Shown piece after piece: positions 1 to 7,132 of a stretch of 64,000 bases of DNA. Below the pieces are notes generated by a model, which was not told where the DNA came from, did no database searches, and worked only from the letters and a program-made list of their open reading frames with translations. How positions within the stretch are numbered: the stretch's first letter is position 1; the number at the start of each line of letters is the position of its first letter. The stretch is from Gemmatimonadota bacterium. GTDB taxonomy: Bacteria; Gemmatimonadota; Gemmatimonadetes; Gemmatimonadales; Gemmatimonadaceae. The position numbers and the translations under genes were made by a program. Location of the stretch: NCBI GenBank assembly GCA_016714015.1, contig JADJNZ010000005.1, forward strand, positions 124,001-188,000, written 5' to 3'.

Positions 1-399
1 GACCGCCACGCCGTCGAGGTTCGACCGCGGATACGCCGCGGCACGGATCTCCCCGTGATCGTCCCGCACGATGCCGCTGATCGTCAATCCACCCGGTCGC
101 GCGAGGAACCACCGGTGCGGCGACTCGCGGAGCAGCGCGATCGCGGCGGCATCCTCCATCGCCGACGGGAGTCCCGAGATCGTTCGGACCTGCGCGAGCG
201 GCGACGCGAACGCGATCGCCGCGGCGCTCCCGGCCACTGGCGCCCCCGGCGCGCGTGCGAGGAGCTCCGCGAGCGCGGGAGCGGGATCCGAGGGATCGGC
301 GATCTCCGCCTCGAGGACCCATGCGAGCGCGCCGTCCACCATTCGCGCGAGCCGAAGATGCGACTGATCGATGGAGATGCCCAATGCGCCGCCCTTCAT
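1..399 (-). CDS. PilM/GspL-like pseudopilus assembly protein, N-terminal part (runs off window)
   Basis: An open frame of 133 codons reads leftward from the ATG at 399 to base 1 with no stop, so the gene is cut by the window edge. Its start overlaps the gspK stop in an ATGA, which marks it as the next gene of the secretion operon. The N-terminus begins MKGGALGISIDQSHLRLARM, which fits the actin-like start of PilM or the cytoplasmic part of GspL, the inner-membrane platform that links the secretion ATPase to the pseudopilus. The operon position after gspK is where gspL normally lies, which is the main support for this call. The visible part has no membrane segment; one would be expected further downstream. 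Confidence 0.55.
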   Translation of the reverse strand, partial: MKGGALGISIDQSHLRLARMVDGALAWVLEAEIADPSDPAPALAELLARAPGAPVAGSAAAIAFASPLAQVRTISGLPSAMEDAAAIALLRESPHRWFLARPGGLTISGIVRDDHGEIRAAAYPRSNLDGVAV

Positions 400-1364
400 G
401 GGCCGGTGCTCCGTCGGATCAGGCTCGCGCCATCCGCGCCGAGCCGGAGACGCAGTTCGAGCGTGGACTCGTTCGGCGAAACACCGACTCCAGAGGCGGG
501 ACGAGGCGACCGGACGTCGAGTATCCAGGCCGCGGGCTCGACGGTGGCGATGGTCTCGAGCGCGGTCATCGCCCGCGTGAGGGCGATCACCTCGACCGCG
601 GGCAGCTCGGCGCCGACCTGCTGCAGCGTGGACGGTCGCCACGGACCCGCGCGTCGGCGTCGTTCGATCGCCGCCGCTCCTCGCACACCGATTCCGGGAA
701 GGGCCGCGAGGATGACGGGCGCGGCGTGGCGCATCGAGACGCGATCGTCGTCGACGGAGAAGAGGCCGCGCAGACCGGAGCCGGTGCGCATCGCCGTCGC
801 ACTGTCGGCGCTGGCGAAGCCGCGGACGGACTCGAGTTCCATCACATGAGCGAAGCGGTCGTTCCGCGGTGGGGCCCCGCCCGTCGCGTCGTAACAGGTC
901 CGCTCGCAGCCCATCGCCCGCACGGCATCGTCCGCGTCGCGCCAGTCGAGGATGGCATCCGCGAGCGAGTCCGCGGCGCCGGGAGCGAGGCCGACGCCGG
1001 AGAACAGCCCTCGCAGTTCGACGCCGTCGGCGACGTTCAGTGGCAGCTGCAGCCCCGCGGGCCTGAGCGTGACGCGGCCAGGACACTCGACGACCGCGGG
1101 GGCGCGTTCGAGGATCGCCGCGATCGTATCCGGGGCCATCGGTCCCCGGCGGGAACCGGCCTCCTCCGCGCCACGCGCCAGCGCATCGATCGCCGCGAGG
1201 GCGCGTGCCGCGCAGTCCTCGGCGCGCCAGCCGTTGCGCGTGAGCGCGATGCGGTTCTCCGTCGCGCGGATCGCGCGCCGCGCGAGCGTGAGCGCGGCGA
1301 GCGCGACCGCCGCGCCGCCGGTGAGGAGGAGGACGACGGACAGCAGCGCGAAGCCGCGCCTCAT
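396..1364 (-). CDS. gspK: Type II secretion minor pseudopilin GspK
   Basis: 322 aa. The ATG at 1364 is chosen because it overlaps the gspJ stop (ATGA) and puts a prepilin-like leader at the N-terminus: MRRG followed by a hydrophobic stretch (FALLSVVLLL). Position +5 lacks the usual glutamate, which is normal for K-type pseudopilins. The body is large and mostly soluble, as expected for the K tip subunit, with a central region around LRGLFSGVGLAPGAADSLAD and a C-terminal helix-hairpin-helix-like part (AALPGIGVRGAAAIERRRR). In the T2SS family K caps the pseudopilus with I and J, and the gene order here (H-I-J-K) is the classic one. A longer upstream frame exists but would run through gspJ and is rejected. 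Confidence 0.85.
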   Translation of the reverse strand: MRRGFALLSVVLLLTGGAAVALAALTLARRAIRATENRIALTRNGWRAEDCAARALAAIDALARGAEEAGSRRGPMAPDTIAAILERAPAVVECPGRVTLRPAGLQLPLNVADGVELRGLFSGVGLAPGAADSLADAILDWRDADDAVRAMGCERTCYDATGGAPPRNDRFAHVMELESVRGFASADSATAMRTGSGLRGLFSVDDDRVSMRHAAPVILAALPGIGVRGAAAIERRRRAGPWRPSTLQQVGAELPAVEVIALTRAMTALETIATVEPAAWILDVRSPRPASGVGVSPNESTLELRLRLGADGASLIRRSTGP

Positions 1365-1915
1365 CGCATCGACCTCGACGTCGGCAGGATCAGCGTGTCG
1401 GTCTGCGAGAGGACGCCGAGGGCGACGGGGCGCGCGGTGGACGGGCCCCACGCTGGCACCCAGCGGCCGCCGAATCGCGCATCGTCGAGATAGGCGACGA
1501 CCGGGGTCCCGTCGAGGCGGACGAGGGCGAGGGTCGCATCGCGGTCGATCGACGTCTCGAGGATGAGCGCCGCGCCGACCGAGTCCCGAGCGAGGCTGAC
1601 GGTCGCGCGGCAGCGCTCCTTCCAGCCCCGAGGCACCCGGCACCACGTGTCCCACGTGGCGCTCGCGTCGTCGCCACCGAACGTCGCGGACGGATCGACG
1701 CCGGCGCGCGCGTCGAGCACGAGTTCGAGCAGCAGGCGCCGTCCATTCATCGCGGCGAGGTGGCCGCGATCCTCCGCGTCGTTGGCCCTCGCGATCGCCG
1801 CGATCCCGTCGACGACGGCGCGGGCCCCGAGCAGCACGAAGGCGGTGATGGTGAGCGCCACCACGACCTCGAGGAGCGTGAGTCCGCTCCGGCGCTTGAC
1901 CTGGCGCGCGTTCAT
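1361..1915 (-). CDS. gspJ: Type II secretion minor pseudopilin GspJ
   Basis: 184 aa. A short basic leader (MNARQVKRRSG) precedes the methylation motif LTLLEVVVALTITAF, the prepilin peptidase signature with glutamate at +5. The rest is a soluble domain of the size expected for a J-type minor pseudopilin. It overlaps gspI upstream and gspK downstream by 4 bp each, so translation is probably coupled along H-I-J-K. The assignment to J rather than another minor pilin rests on gene order and length. Confidence 0.8.
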   Translation of the reverse strand: MNARQVKRRSGLTLLEVVVALTITAFVLLGARAVVDGIAAIARANDAEDRGHLAAMNGRRLLLELVLDARAGVDPSATFGGDDASATWDTWCRVPRGWKERCRATVSLARDSVGAALILETSIDRDATLALVRLDGTPVVAYLDDARFGGRWVPAWGPSTARPVALGVLSQTDTLILPTSRSMR

Positions 1916-2271
1916 CGCGGAGCCGGCCGGAAGAAGGCCGTCTCGAGCAGCGCCGCATCCGAGGTCGAGTCCGAGATCGACACGAGATACACGGCGCCGG
2001 CGATCCGGTCGATGCGCATTGTGAACGGACCTTGTCGACGCGCGCCGAGCCGCTGATCGAGTTCCGTCGGCGACCAGAGCGAGGCCGCATCGAGCAGGCG
2101 GTCCGCCGCGGCGAAGGTCCGCTCGTGCTCGCGCGCCTGGCGCGCGAGCCGCACGCCGTCCGCCGTGACCGTCACCAGCGCGATCCCCCCCGTCGCAAGG
2201 ATGGTCATCGCGACGATCGCCTCGAGCAGCGCGACGCCGCGGCGTGCGGGCCAGCCGCGGACCGGCGTCAT
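1912..2271 (-). CDS. gspI: Type II secretion minor pseudopilin GspI
   Basis: 119 aa. The start at 2271 is taken because its ATG overlaps the gspH stop and gives a proper prepilin leader, MTPVRGWPARRG, before VALLEAIVAMTILATGG with glutamate at +5. The short, ~120-residue product fits GspI, which nucleates the pseudopilus tip with J and K. It is the second of four minor pseudopilin genes joined by ATGA overlaps. Confidence 0.8.
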   Translation of the reverse strand: MTPVRGWPARRGVALLEAIVAMTILATGGIALVTVTADGVRLARQAREHERTFAAADRLLDAASLWSPTELDQRLGARRQGPFTMRIDRIAGAVYLVSISDSTSDAALLETAFFRPAPR

Positions 2272-2606
2272 CTCGCCACCGTGCGCATCGGACGGCCCGT
2301 CAGCCGGTCGAGGCGGAGCGCCGGCGGGGCGATCACGCTCCCATCGGGAAGCGCCGTGACCATGAACACCCCGGAGCCGAACGATCCCGACGCCGACCCG
2401 GCCACCGAGTCCCGTGGGATGCCGATCCGCACCGGCTCGCCCCGCCTGATCGCCTCCGCGCGTGCGCCGGCGACGAGGGACGCGGCGGCATCGACGGTCC
2501 CCGTCGTCACCCATCCACCGGCGGCGAGCCCCACGGCACCCGCCGCGACCGCCAGGATCACGATGGTCACGAGGAGCTCGATCAGCGTGAAGCCTTGGCG
2601 GATCAT
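2268..2606 (-). CDS. gspH: Type II secretion minor pseudopilin GspH
   Basis: 112 aa. A very short leader, MIRQG, is followed by FTLIELLVTIVILAVAAG, a textbook N-methylation motif with cleavage after glycine. The C-terminal half (GVFMVTALPDGSVIAPPALR) is beta-rich, as in GspH/FimT folds, but the protein is shorter than typical GspH (about 150-180 aa). It overlaps gspF by 4 bp at its start and gspI by 4 bp at its end. It could equally be called a FimT-like minor pseudopilin. Confidence 0.75.
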   Translation of the reverse strand: MIRQGFTLIELLVTIVILAVAAGAVGLAAGGWVTTGTVDAAASLVAGARAEAIRRGEPVRIGIPRDSVAGSASGSFGSGVFMVTALPDGSVIAPPALRLDRLTGRPMRTVAR

Positions 2607-3823
2607 GCGGGCCGCACCGCGTAGATCGCCTGGAACAATGACGCCGCGACGAGGGCGATGATGCCGCCGAAGGCGAGGATGAGCGCCGGCTCCACGACGC
2701 GCACGAGCGACGTGAGCCGCTCCTGCAGCCGCTCCCGCTCGATCCGCGCGCCGAACGTGAGCATCGCCGGGAGGTCGCCCGACTCCTCGCCGGCGCGGAG
2801 GAGCTGACCGAGCGCCGGCGGCAGCGCCCCCGTCAGCTCGAAGGCGCGGGAGAGACGCTCGCCTGCATCGACGCGCATCGTCGCGTCCGCGACGCGCGCC
2901 GCGATGTCCGCGTTGCCGCTGGCCGCGCCGGCAAGAACGAGCCCCACGGGCAGCGTCACCCCGGCCTGCAACAGGTTGGCGAGCGTCCCGGCGACGCGAG
3001 CGCCCGCGGCGGAGTGGAGCAGTGGACCCGCCACCGGGAGACGGAGCAGCACGCCGTCGATCCGTCGGGCGGCGTCAATGTCGTTCCCGCGCCAGTGCCT
3101 GAGCGCCATCGCGCCGGCGAGGACGAGGGCGGAGAGCGGGAGCGCGGCCAGGCGGAATGCACCGGCCGCGGCGAGTACGGCTTGCGTCGACCACGGCAGC
3201 GCCTGGCCGATGTCGCTCAGCAGCGCGGCGAAGCGCGGCAGGACGATGCCGACCAGCACCCCGACCGCCACCGTGCCGGCGAGCGCGAGCAGCGCGGGGT
3301 AGGCCAGTGCGGACCGCACCGCGCGGGACGTCGTGGCGACGAGTTCGAGCTCATGCGCCGCGAGCCGGCAGGCCTCGGAGATCGCGCCCGACCCCTCCCC
3401 CGCGCCGAGGATGCTCACGATGTGGCGCGGCGCGGACGGGAACGTCTCCGCGATCGCTGCCGCTAGCGAGCCGCCCTCCCGCACGCGGCCGCGCATCTCC
3501 TCGATCGCGGACACCGGCCAACCGGCGGGTGCGACCGACGCGAACGCGCCGAGCACGCGGTCGAGCGGCAGGCGCGCCTCGAGCAGCGACGCCAGCACGC
3601 GCAGGCCGATGGCGAGGTCGAGATCGTTCGGCCGTCGACGTGCGTGATGGGGATCCGCCTCGACGCGGAGCGCCGTCGGCAGGAGGCGGCGGCGCGCGAG
3701 CTGGTCACGCGCCGCTTCGTCGCCCGTCGCCCACAACTCTCCCAGCGCGACGGCACCCGAGGCATCCAGCGCACGGAAGCGGTAGCGCTGGGCGCGCACC
3801 GGGCGCTCAGTCCGCGGCGACAC
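2603..3823 (-). CDS. gspF: Type II secretion inner-membrane platform protein GspF
   Basis: 406 aa, the usual family length. The protein starts with the YRFRALDASG module common to GspF/PilC, followed by two T2SF domains of about 120 residues, each ending in hydrophobic helices (for example ALAYPALLALAGTVAVGVLV and the C-terminal ALILAFGGIIALVAASLFQAIY). In the known machine GspF sits in the inner membrane and couples the GspE ATPase to pseudopilus assembly. The start lies 17 bp inside the end of gspE, so the two are cotranscribed and probably translationally coupled. Confidence 0.9.
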   Translation of the reverse strand: MSPRTERPVRAQRYRFRALDASGAVALGELWATGDEAARDQLARRRLLPTALRVEADPHHARRRPNDLDLAIGLRVLASLLEARLPLDRVLGAFASVAPAGWPVSAIEEMRGRVREGGSLAAAIAETFPSAPRHIVSILGAGEGSGAISEACRLAAHELELVATTSRAVRSALAYPALLALAGTVAVGVLVGIVLPRFAALLSDIGQALPWSTQAVLAAAGAFRLAALPLSALVLAGAMALRHWRGNDIDAARRIDGVLLRLPVAGPLLHSAAGARVAGTLANLLQAGVTLPVGLVLAGAASGNADIAARVADATMRVDAGERLSRAFELTGALPPALGQLLRAGEESGDLPAMLTFGARIERERLQERLTSLVRVVEPALILAFGGIIALVAASLFQAIYAVRPA

Positions 3824-5288
3824 GCAGGACCTCCTCGATCGTGGTGATGCCGGCCGTCACCTTCTCCCACGCGTCCCGGAGCAGGCGCCGATGACCCCCG
3901 GCCTCGGCGATCGCCTCGAGCTCCGTGCGTGGAGCGCCGCGCGCGATCGCCTCGCGCAGCCTGTCATCGAGCAGCAGGAGCTCGAAGATCCCGGTGCGGC
4001 CGCGGAAGCCGCTGCCGCGACACTCGGCACAACCCGAACCCCGCACCAGCCGACGCCGGGACTCCGGTCGCCCGGACACGAGGCTGACGTGCTCGGGGTC
4101 GGGATCGTAGAGCACACGACAGTGCGCGCAGACGACGCGCACGAGGCGCTGTGCGAGCACCGCGTCCAACGTCGCCGCGACGAGGTAGCCGGCGACTCCG
4201 AGATCGACGAGCCGCGGGACCGCCCCGATCGCATCGGTGGTGTGCAGGGTGCTGAAGACGAGGTGGCCGGTCATCGCCGCCTGGATCGCGGTCTCGGCCG
4301 TTTCGGTGTCGCGCATCTCGCCGACCATGATGACGTCCGGGTCCTGCCGCAGGATGCTTCGCAGCGCCCCCCCCATCGTGACGCCGACATGCGCGTGCAC
4401 GGGGACCTGCGTGATGCCGGCGAGCTCGTACTCCACGGGATCCTCGACGGTGATCACCTTCTCCGTCGTCGTGTCGCGACGGGTGAGCGCGGCGTAGAGC
4501 GTCGAGGTCTTGCCGCTTCCTGTCGGACCGGTGACGAGGACGAGTCCGTGCGCCTTCCGGCAGATGCGATCGAGGCGCGACAGGTCCGTCGCGCCCAATC
4601 CGAGGTCCTCGAGCTGGCCGGGACGGCCTCCCTGGTCGAGGAGCCGGATCACGATGCTCTCGCCGTGCAGGGTCGGCACCGTCGAGACGCGGAGGTCCAG
4701 CTCGCGCGTCTCGAGGCGCACGCGCACGCGACCGTCCTGTGGCTTGCGCCGTTCGGAGATATCGAGCTCGGCCAGCAGCTTCACGCGCGACGCGACCGCA
4801 CGGGCGAGCGCGGCGGACGGAGTGGGACCGTCCATGAGGACGCCGTCGATCCGAAGGCGCGAGACCAGGGCGCCCGACCGGTCGCTCTCGATGTGGATAT
4901 CGCTCGCGTGGCTGTCGAACGCGCTGCGGATCAGCTGGTTGACGAACCGGATGACCGGCGGCTGGTCGGCCATCTCGCGCGCGTCCGCCGCGCGGTCGGC
5001 GGAGTCCGCGCCTTCAGGGCCGCCCTCGGAGAGGGTCTCCGAGTGTGCCGCGAGTCGCTCGATGGCGCGGAGGACCTCCGCGTCGTCCATCGCCAGCTCG
5101 CGGATCGGGAGCCCGTACGACTCTTCCAGCACCGTCATCGCGCTCGCGTGATGGTCCGTCGCGGCCGCGACGACGAGGTGGCCGTCCGCAGAGACCTCGA
5201 TCGGGCAGACGCGATGGTGGAACAGCAGCTGCGCCGTCAGGCCGTCGGCGAGACGCAGGCGCGATCCGGGAACGGACGGGGTGTGCAC
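3807..5288 (-). CDS. gspE: Type II secretion ATPase GspE
   Basis: 493 aa, GTG start at 5288. The cytoplasmic hexameric ATPase drives pseudopilus extension. Visible motifs in order: an N1E-like N-terminal region, Walker A GPTGSGKTSTLYAAL (about residues 257-271), the Asp box ITVEDPVEYEL, Walker B around DPDVIMVGEMRDTETAETA, the His box STLHTTDA, and a tetracysteine zinc site (CAHC ... CAEC) typical of GspE/PilB. It is the first gene of the leftward gsp operon. The 131 bp upstream holds palindromes and two competing promoter candidates: a -24/-12-like site at 5372-5359 and a TATAGG immediately ahead of the start (5299-5294). Confidence 0.93.
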   Translation of the reverse strand: MHTPSVPGSRLRLADGLTAQLLFHHRVCPIEVSADGHLVVAAATDHHASAMTVLEESYGLPIRELAMDDAEVLRAIERLAAHSETLSEGGPEGADSADRAADAREMADQPPVIRFVNQLIRSAFDSHASDIHIESDRSGALVSRLRIDGVLMDGPTPSAALARAVASRVKLLAELDISERRKPQDGRVRVRLETRELDLRVSTVPTLHGESIVIRLLDQGGRPGQLEDLGLGATDLSRLDRICRKAHGLVLVTGPTGSGKTSTLYAALTRRDTTTEKVITVEDPVEYELAGITQVPVHAHVGVTMGGALRSILRQDPDVIMVGEMRDTETAETAIQAAMTGHLVFSTLHTTDAIGAVPRLVDLGVAGYLVAATLDAVLAQRLVRVVCAHCRVLYDPDPEHVSLVSGRPESRRRLVRGSGCAECRGSGFRGRTGIFELLLLDDRLREAIARGAPRTELEAIAEAGGHRRLLRDAWEKVTAGITTIEEVLRVAAD

Positions 5289-5293
5289 GTCTG

Positions 5294-5299
5294 CCTATA
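5294..5299 (-). promoter_or_regulatory. -10-like TATAGG directly upstream of gspE
   Basis: On the minus strand TATAGG lies 5 bp before the GTG start of gspE. If used as a sigma-70-type -10 box the transcript would be almost leaderless. No good -35 box is seen at 16-18 bp. It competes with the sigma-54-like site further upstream. Confidence 0.3.
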
Positions 5300-5358
5300 T
5301 GAGCAACGCGCGTGCCGAGCGACCGAGATGCCTTCACGGCCAGCAAGGCCAATGAGTT

Positions 5359-5372
5359 GCAACGCGAGCTCC
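5359..5372 (-). promoter_or_regulatory. Candidate sigma-54 (-24/-12) promoter for the gspE operon
   Basis: Read on the minus strand the sequence is GGAGCTCGCGTTGC: GG, exactly 10 bp, then GC, with TTGCA at the -12 side as in the sigma-54 consensus. The -24 side is weaker (GGAG rather than GGCAC). Transcription would start near 5347, about 60 bp before the gspE start. A sigma-54 activator gene ends just upstream. Confidence 0.45.
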
Positions 5373-5401
5373 CTCCGAGCCTCCAGAGTAAATCGTCCGA
5401 T

Positions 5402-5440
5402 TCGGACACTCTGACTGTCCTATGCTGTCCGGTCCGGACA
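5402..5440. promoter_or_regulatory. Paired TGTCC/GGACA palindromes, possible activator-binding (UAS) sites
   Basis: Two inverted repeats share the half-site TGTCC: a perfect 15-bp palindrome TGTCCGGTCCGGACA at 5426-5440, and GGACA-N7-TGTCC at 5404-5420. They lie about 55-95 bp upstream of the predicted gspE-operon start, within the range where sigma-54 activators bind. The first overlaps the last codons of the activator gene itself. The protein that binds them is inferred, not shown. Confidence 0.5.
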
Positions 5441-6391
5441 TGCGTCCGCCGCTATCGAGTCCTCTCGCATCCACAAATAGATGGTGCTGCGCGAACAACC
5501 GAGCAGCTCCGCGGCCCTGGTGACGTTTCCCGATGCCTCGCGCAATGCGCCCACGATTCTGTCACGGCGGGACACTGTCGGCGTCGCACTGAACAGCGTC
5601 CCTCCGCAATAGCGTTCGAGGTCCGTCGTGAACAACTCCGGTCCAAGGGTCTGCGAGCCGCTGGCGTCCTGCAGCAGACGGATCGCCAGGTTCTCCAGCG
5701 AGCGAACATTCCCCGGCCACCGCATCGACTGGAGGCGTTCGACGAGAGGGTCCGTCGCTATGGGAGGCCGCGCCGGGTAGCCGTATTGCGGAGCGTGACG
5801 CCGAAGGAGATCGGCGAAGAGCATCGGAATCTCCTCTCGGCGTTCCCGGAGGCTTGGTACGCGAATGCGCTGGAACTGCAGCCGCGCCTCGAACTCGGGC
5901 AGAAGCTTGCCTTCGTGCACAAGCGTCTCGAGAGACTCGTTCGCAGCGAAGATGTGTCTCACGCGAACCGGGATGTCGCGCTGACCGCCGACGCGGCGTA
6001 CGAGGCCATCGTCGATGACCGTGAGGATCTTCTTCTGGATCGGGATCGAGAGTTTCCCGACCTCGTCGAGGAACAGGGTACCTCCATGCGATCGCTCGAA
6101 GGCGCCGAGGTGGCGGCCATATGCACCGGTGAACGCGCCGCGCTCGTGTCCCATGAGCTCGGAATTCGCGAGGTCATCGTCGAGCCCCGCGAGATTCACC
6201 GTCTCGAATGGGCCGTTGGCGACGCGCGAACGCTCGTGGACGAGACGCGCAAGCGTGGTCTTCCCGACACCGCTCTCGCCGAGGAGTACGAGATGGCACG
6301 GGAAGGGAGCGTAGCGCAAAAGGGAGTCGATCGCAGCCGCGAAAGGCCCCTCGCTTGGCAATAGCGTGAGCTTGGTGGACGTGTGGGACAT
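5420..6391 (-). CDS. Stand-alone sigma-54-dependent transcriptional activator (AAA+ plus Fis-type HTH)
   Basis: 323 aa from the ATG at 6391. The AAA+ domain fills most of the protein: Walker A GESGVGKTT, the sigma-54 contact loop GAFTGA, Walker B GGTLFLDEVGKL, sensor region RVRHIFAANESL and the WPGNVRSLENL motif. The C-terminus is a Fis-type helix-turn-helix (NVTRAAELLGCSRSTIYLWM). There is no N-terminal receiver, GAF or PAS domain, so it may be constitutively active or regulated by another protein, as in the PspF type. It lies between gspE (same strand, downstream) and gspG (divergent), both with GG-N10-GC promoter-like sites, which suggests that it controls this secretion locus. An upstream in-frame extension exists but would cover the gspG promoter region. 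Confidence 0.88.
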   Translation of the reverse strand: MSHTSTKLTLLPSEGPFAAAIDSLLRYAPFPCHLVLLGESGVGKTTLARLVHERSRVANGPFETVNLAGLDDDLANSELMGHERGAFTGAYGRHLGAFERSHGGTLFLDEVGKLSIPIQKKILTVIDDGLVRRVGGQRDIPVRVRHIFAANESLETLVHEGKLLPEFEARLQFQRIRVPSLRERREEIPMLFADLLRRHAPQYGYPARPPIATDPLVERLQSMRWPGNVRSLENLAIRLLQDASGSQTLGPELFTTDLERYCGGTLFSATPTVSRRDRIVGALREASGNVTRAAELLGCSRSTIYLWMREDSIAADACPDRTA

Positions 6392-6411
6392 GGCGCGTGG
6401 GGGCGACTCGT

Positions 6412-6440
6412 CCAGATGCTGGCACCATCTGTGCAGATGG
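6412..6440 (+). promoter_or_regulatory. Candidate sigma-54 promoter upstream of gspG overlapped by a 16-bp palindrome
   Basis: TGGCACCATCTGTGC (6420-6434) has GG at 6421-6422 and GC at 6433-6434, exactly 10 bp apart, with the full TGGCAC -24 box. The predicted start is near 6446, about 150 bp before gspG. The -12 box sits inside CCATCTGTGCAGATGG (6425-6440), a palindrome with 7-bp arms, and a third half-site CCAGATG lies at 6412-6418. The same palindrome is 34-49 bp upstream of the divergent activator gene, so it could serve autoregulation. Confidence 0.55.
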
Positions 6441-6595
6441 CAGGCCGTGATTGCCTTTGTGCGGGCGCAAATACTCTCAGCAGGTACAGACCTATGCAAG
6501 GCCAAACTCTGGAGGATGGGCGTCACCGGAGCGTCACACACGCGGCGGGAGCCCGCTGCACCGTGAGGTGTCGTCATTCTGGTCGGCGTCGCGGC

Positions 6596-7006
6596 ATGCG
6601 CGTCGCATTCACTCTTATAGAGGTGCTGGTAGTCGTCGTGATCATCGCGGTGCTGGCCTCGCTCGTAGCCCCGAGCGTATTCCAGCATGTCAGCGAAGCG
6701 AAGGAGACGACGGCGCGCGCTCAGGTAGAGATGCTCGGGGCGGCGCTCGACGCATATCGACTGCACGTCGGGAGATATCCGACCACTGAGGAGGGGCTCG
6801 GCGCCCTCTGGCAGCGCCCGCCGAGCCTGACCGCTGGATGGCGTGGCCCCTATCTGAGCCGAGCGGCTCCGCTGGATCCGTGGGGGCGCGCCTACATCTA
6901 TCGCAGCCCGGGTTCTTTAGAGCGAGGGGGGTACGAGCTCAGTTCCCTCGGGGCTGACGGTCGATCTGGCGGCGAAGGCGAAGCTCGGGACGTGACGAGC
7001 TGGTGA
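6596..7006 (+). CDS. gspG: Type II secretion major pseudopilin GspG
   Basis: 136 aa from the ATG at 6596. The N-terminus is MRVA followed by FTLIEVLVVVVIIAVLASLV, the methylated pseudopilin helix. The body carries the GspG hallmarks: DAYRLHVGRYPTTEEGLGAL, GPYLSR..PLDPWGRAYIYRSPG and GGYELSSLGADGRSGGEGEARD, the last being the calcium-binding C-terminal loop. The residue before the cleavage point is Ala instead of the usual Gly, which is uncommon. It is encoded apart from the rest of the operon, on the opposite strand beyond the activator gene, which would let the abundant major pseudopilin be expressed at its own level. Confidence 0.88.
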   Translation: MRVAFTLIEVLVVVVIIAVLASLVAPSVFQHVSEAKETTARAQVEMLGAALDAYRLHVGRYPTTEEGLGALWQRPPSLTAGWRGPYLSRAAPLDPWGRAYIYRSPGSLERGGYELSSLGADGRSGGEGEARDVTSW

Positions 7007-7121
7007 CGCCGCGGGTGCGGCTCGACGCGGCGGGGTCCCTCTTCGATCGCACACGGACCCCCGCTTCGCCCGGAGGGGAGCTTGCTCGAGATGCGTTGGT
7101 GAAAGCATGTGTGTCAGGCGT

Positions 7122-7127
7122 TAGATT
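7122..7127 (+). promoter_or_regulatory. -10-like TAGATT directly upstream of sucA
   Basis: TAGATT lies 5 bp before the ATG at 7133, a spacing that would make the ATG itself about +1 (leaderless mRNA). The same hexamer precedes nadA at 39189-39194. No convincing -35 box is visible. Confidence 0.35.
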
Positions 7128-7132
7128 GCAGG

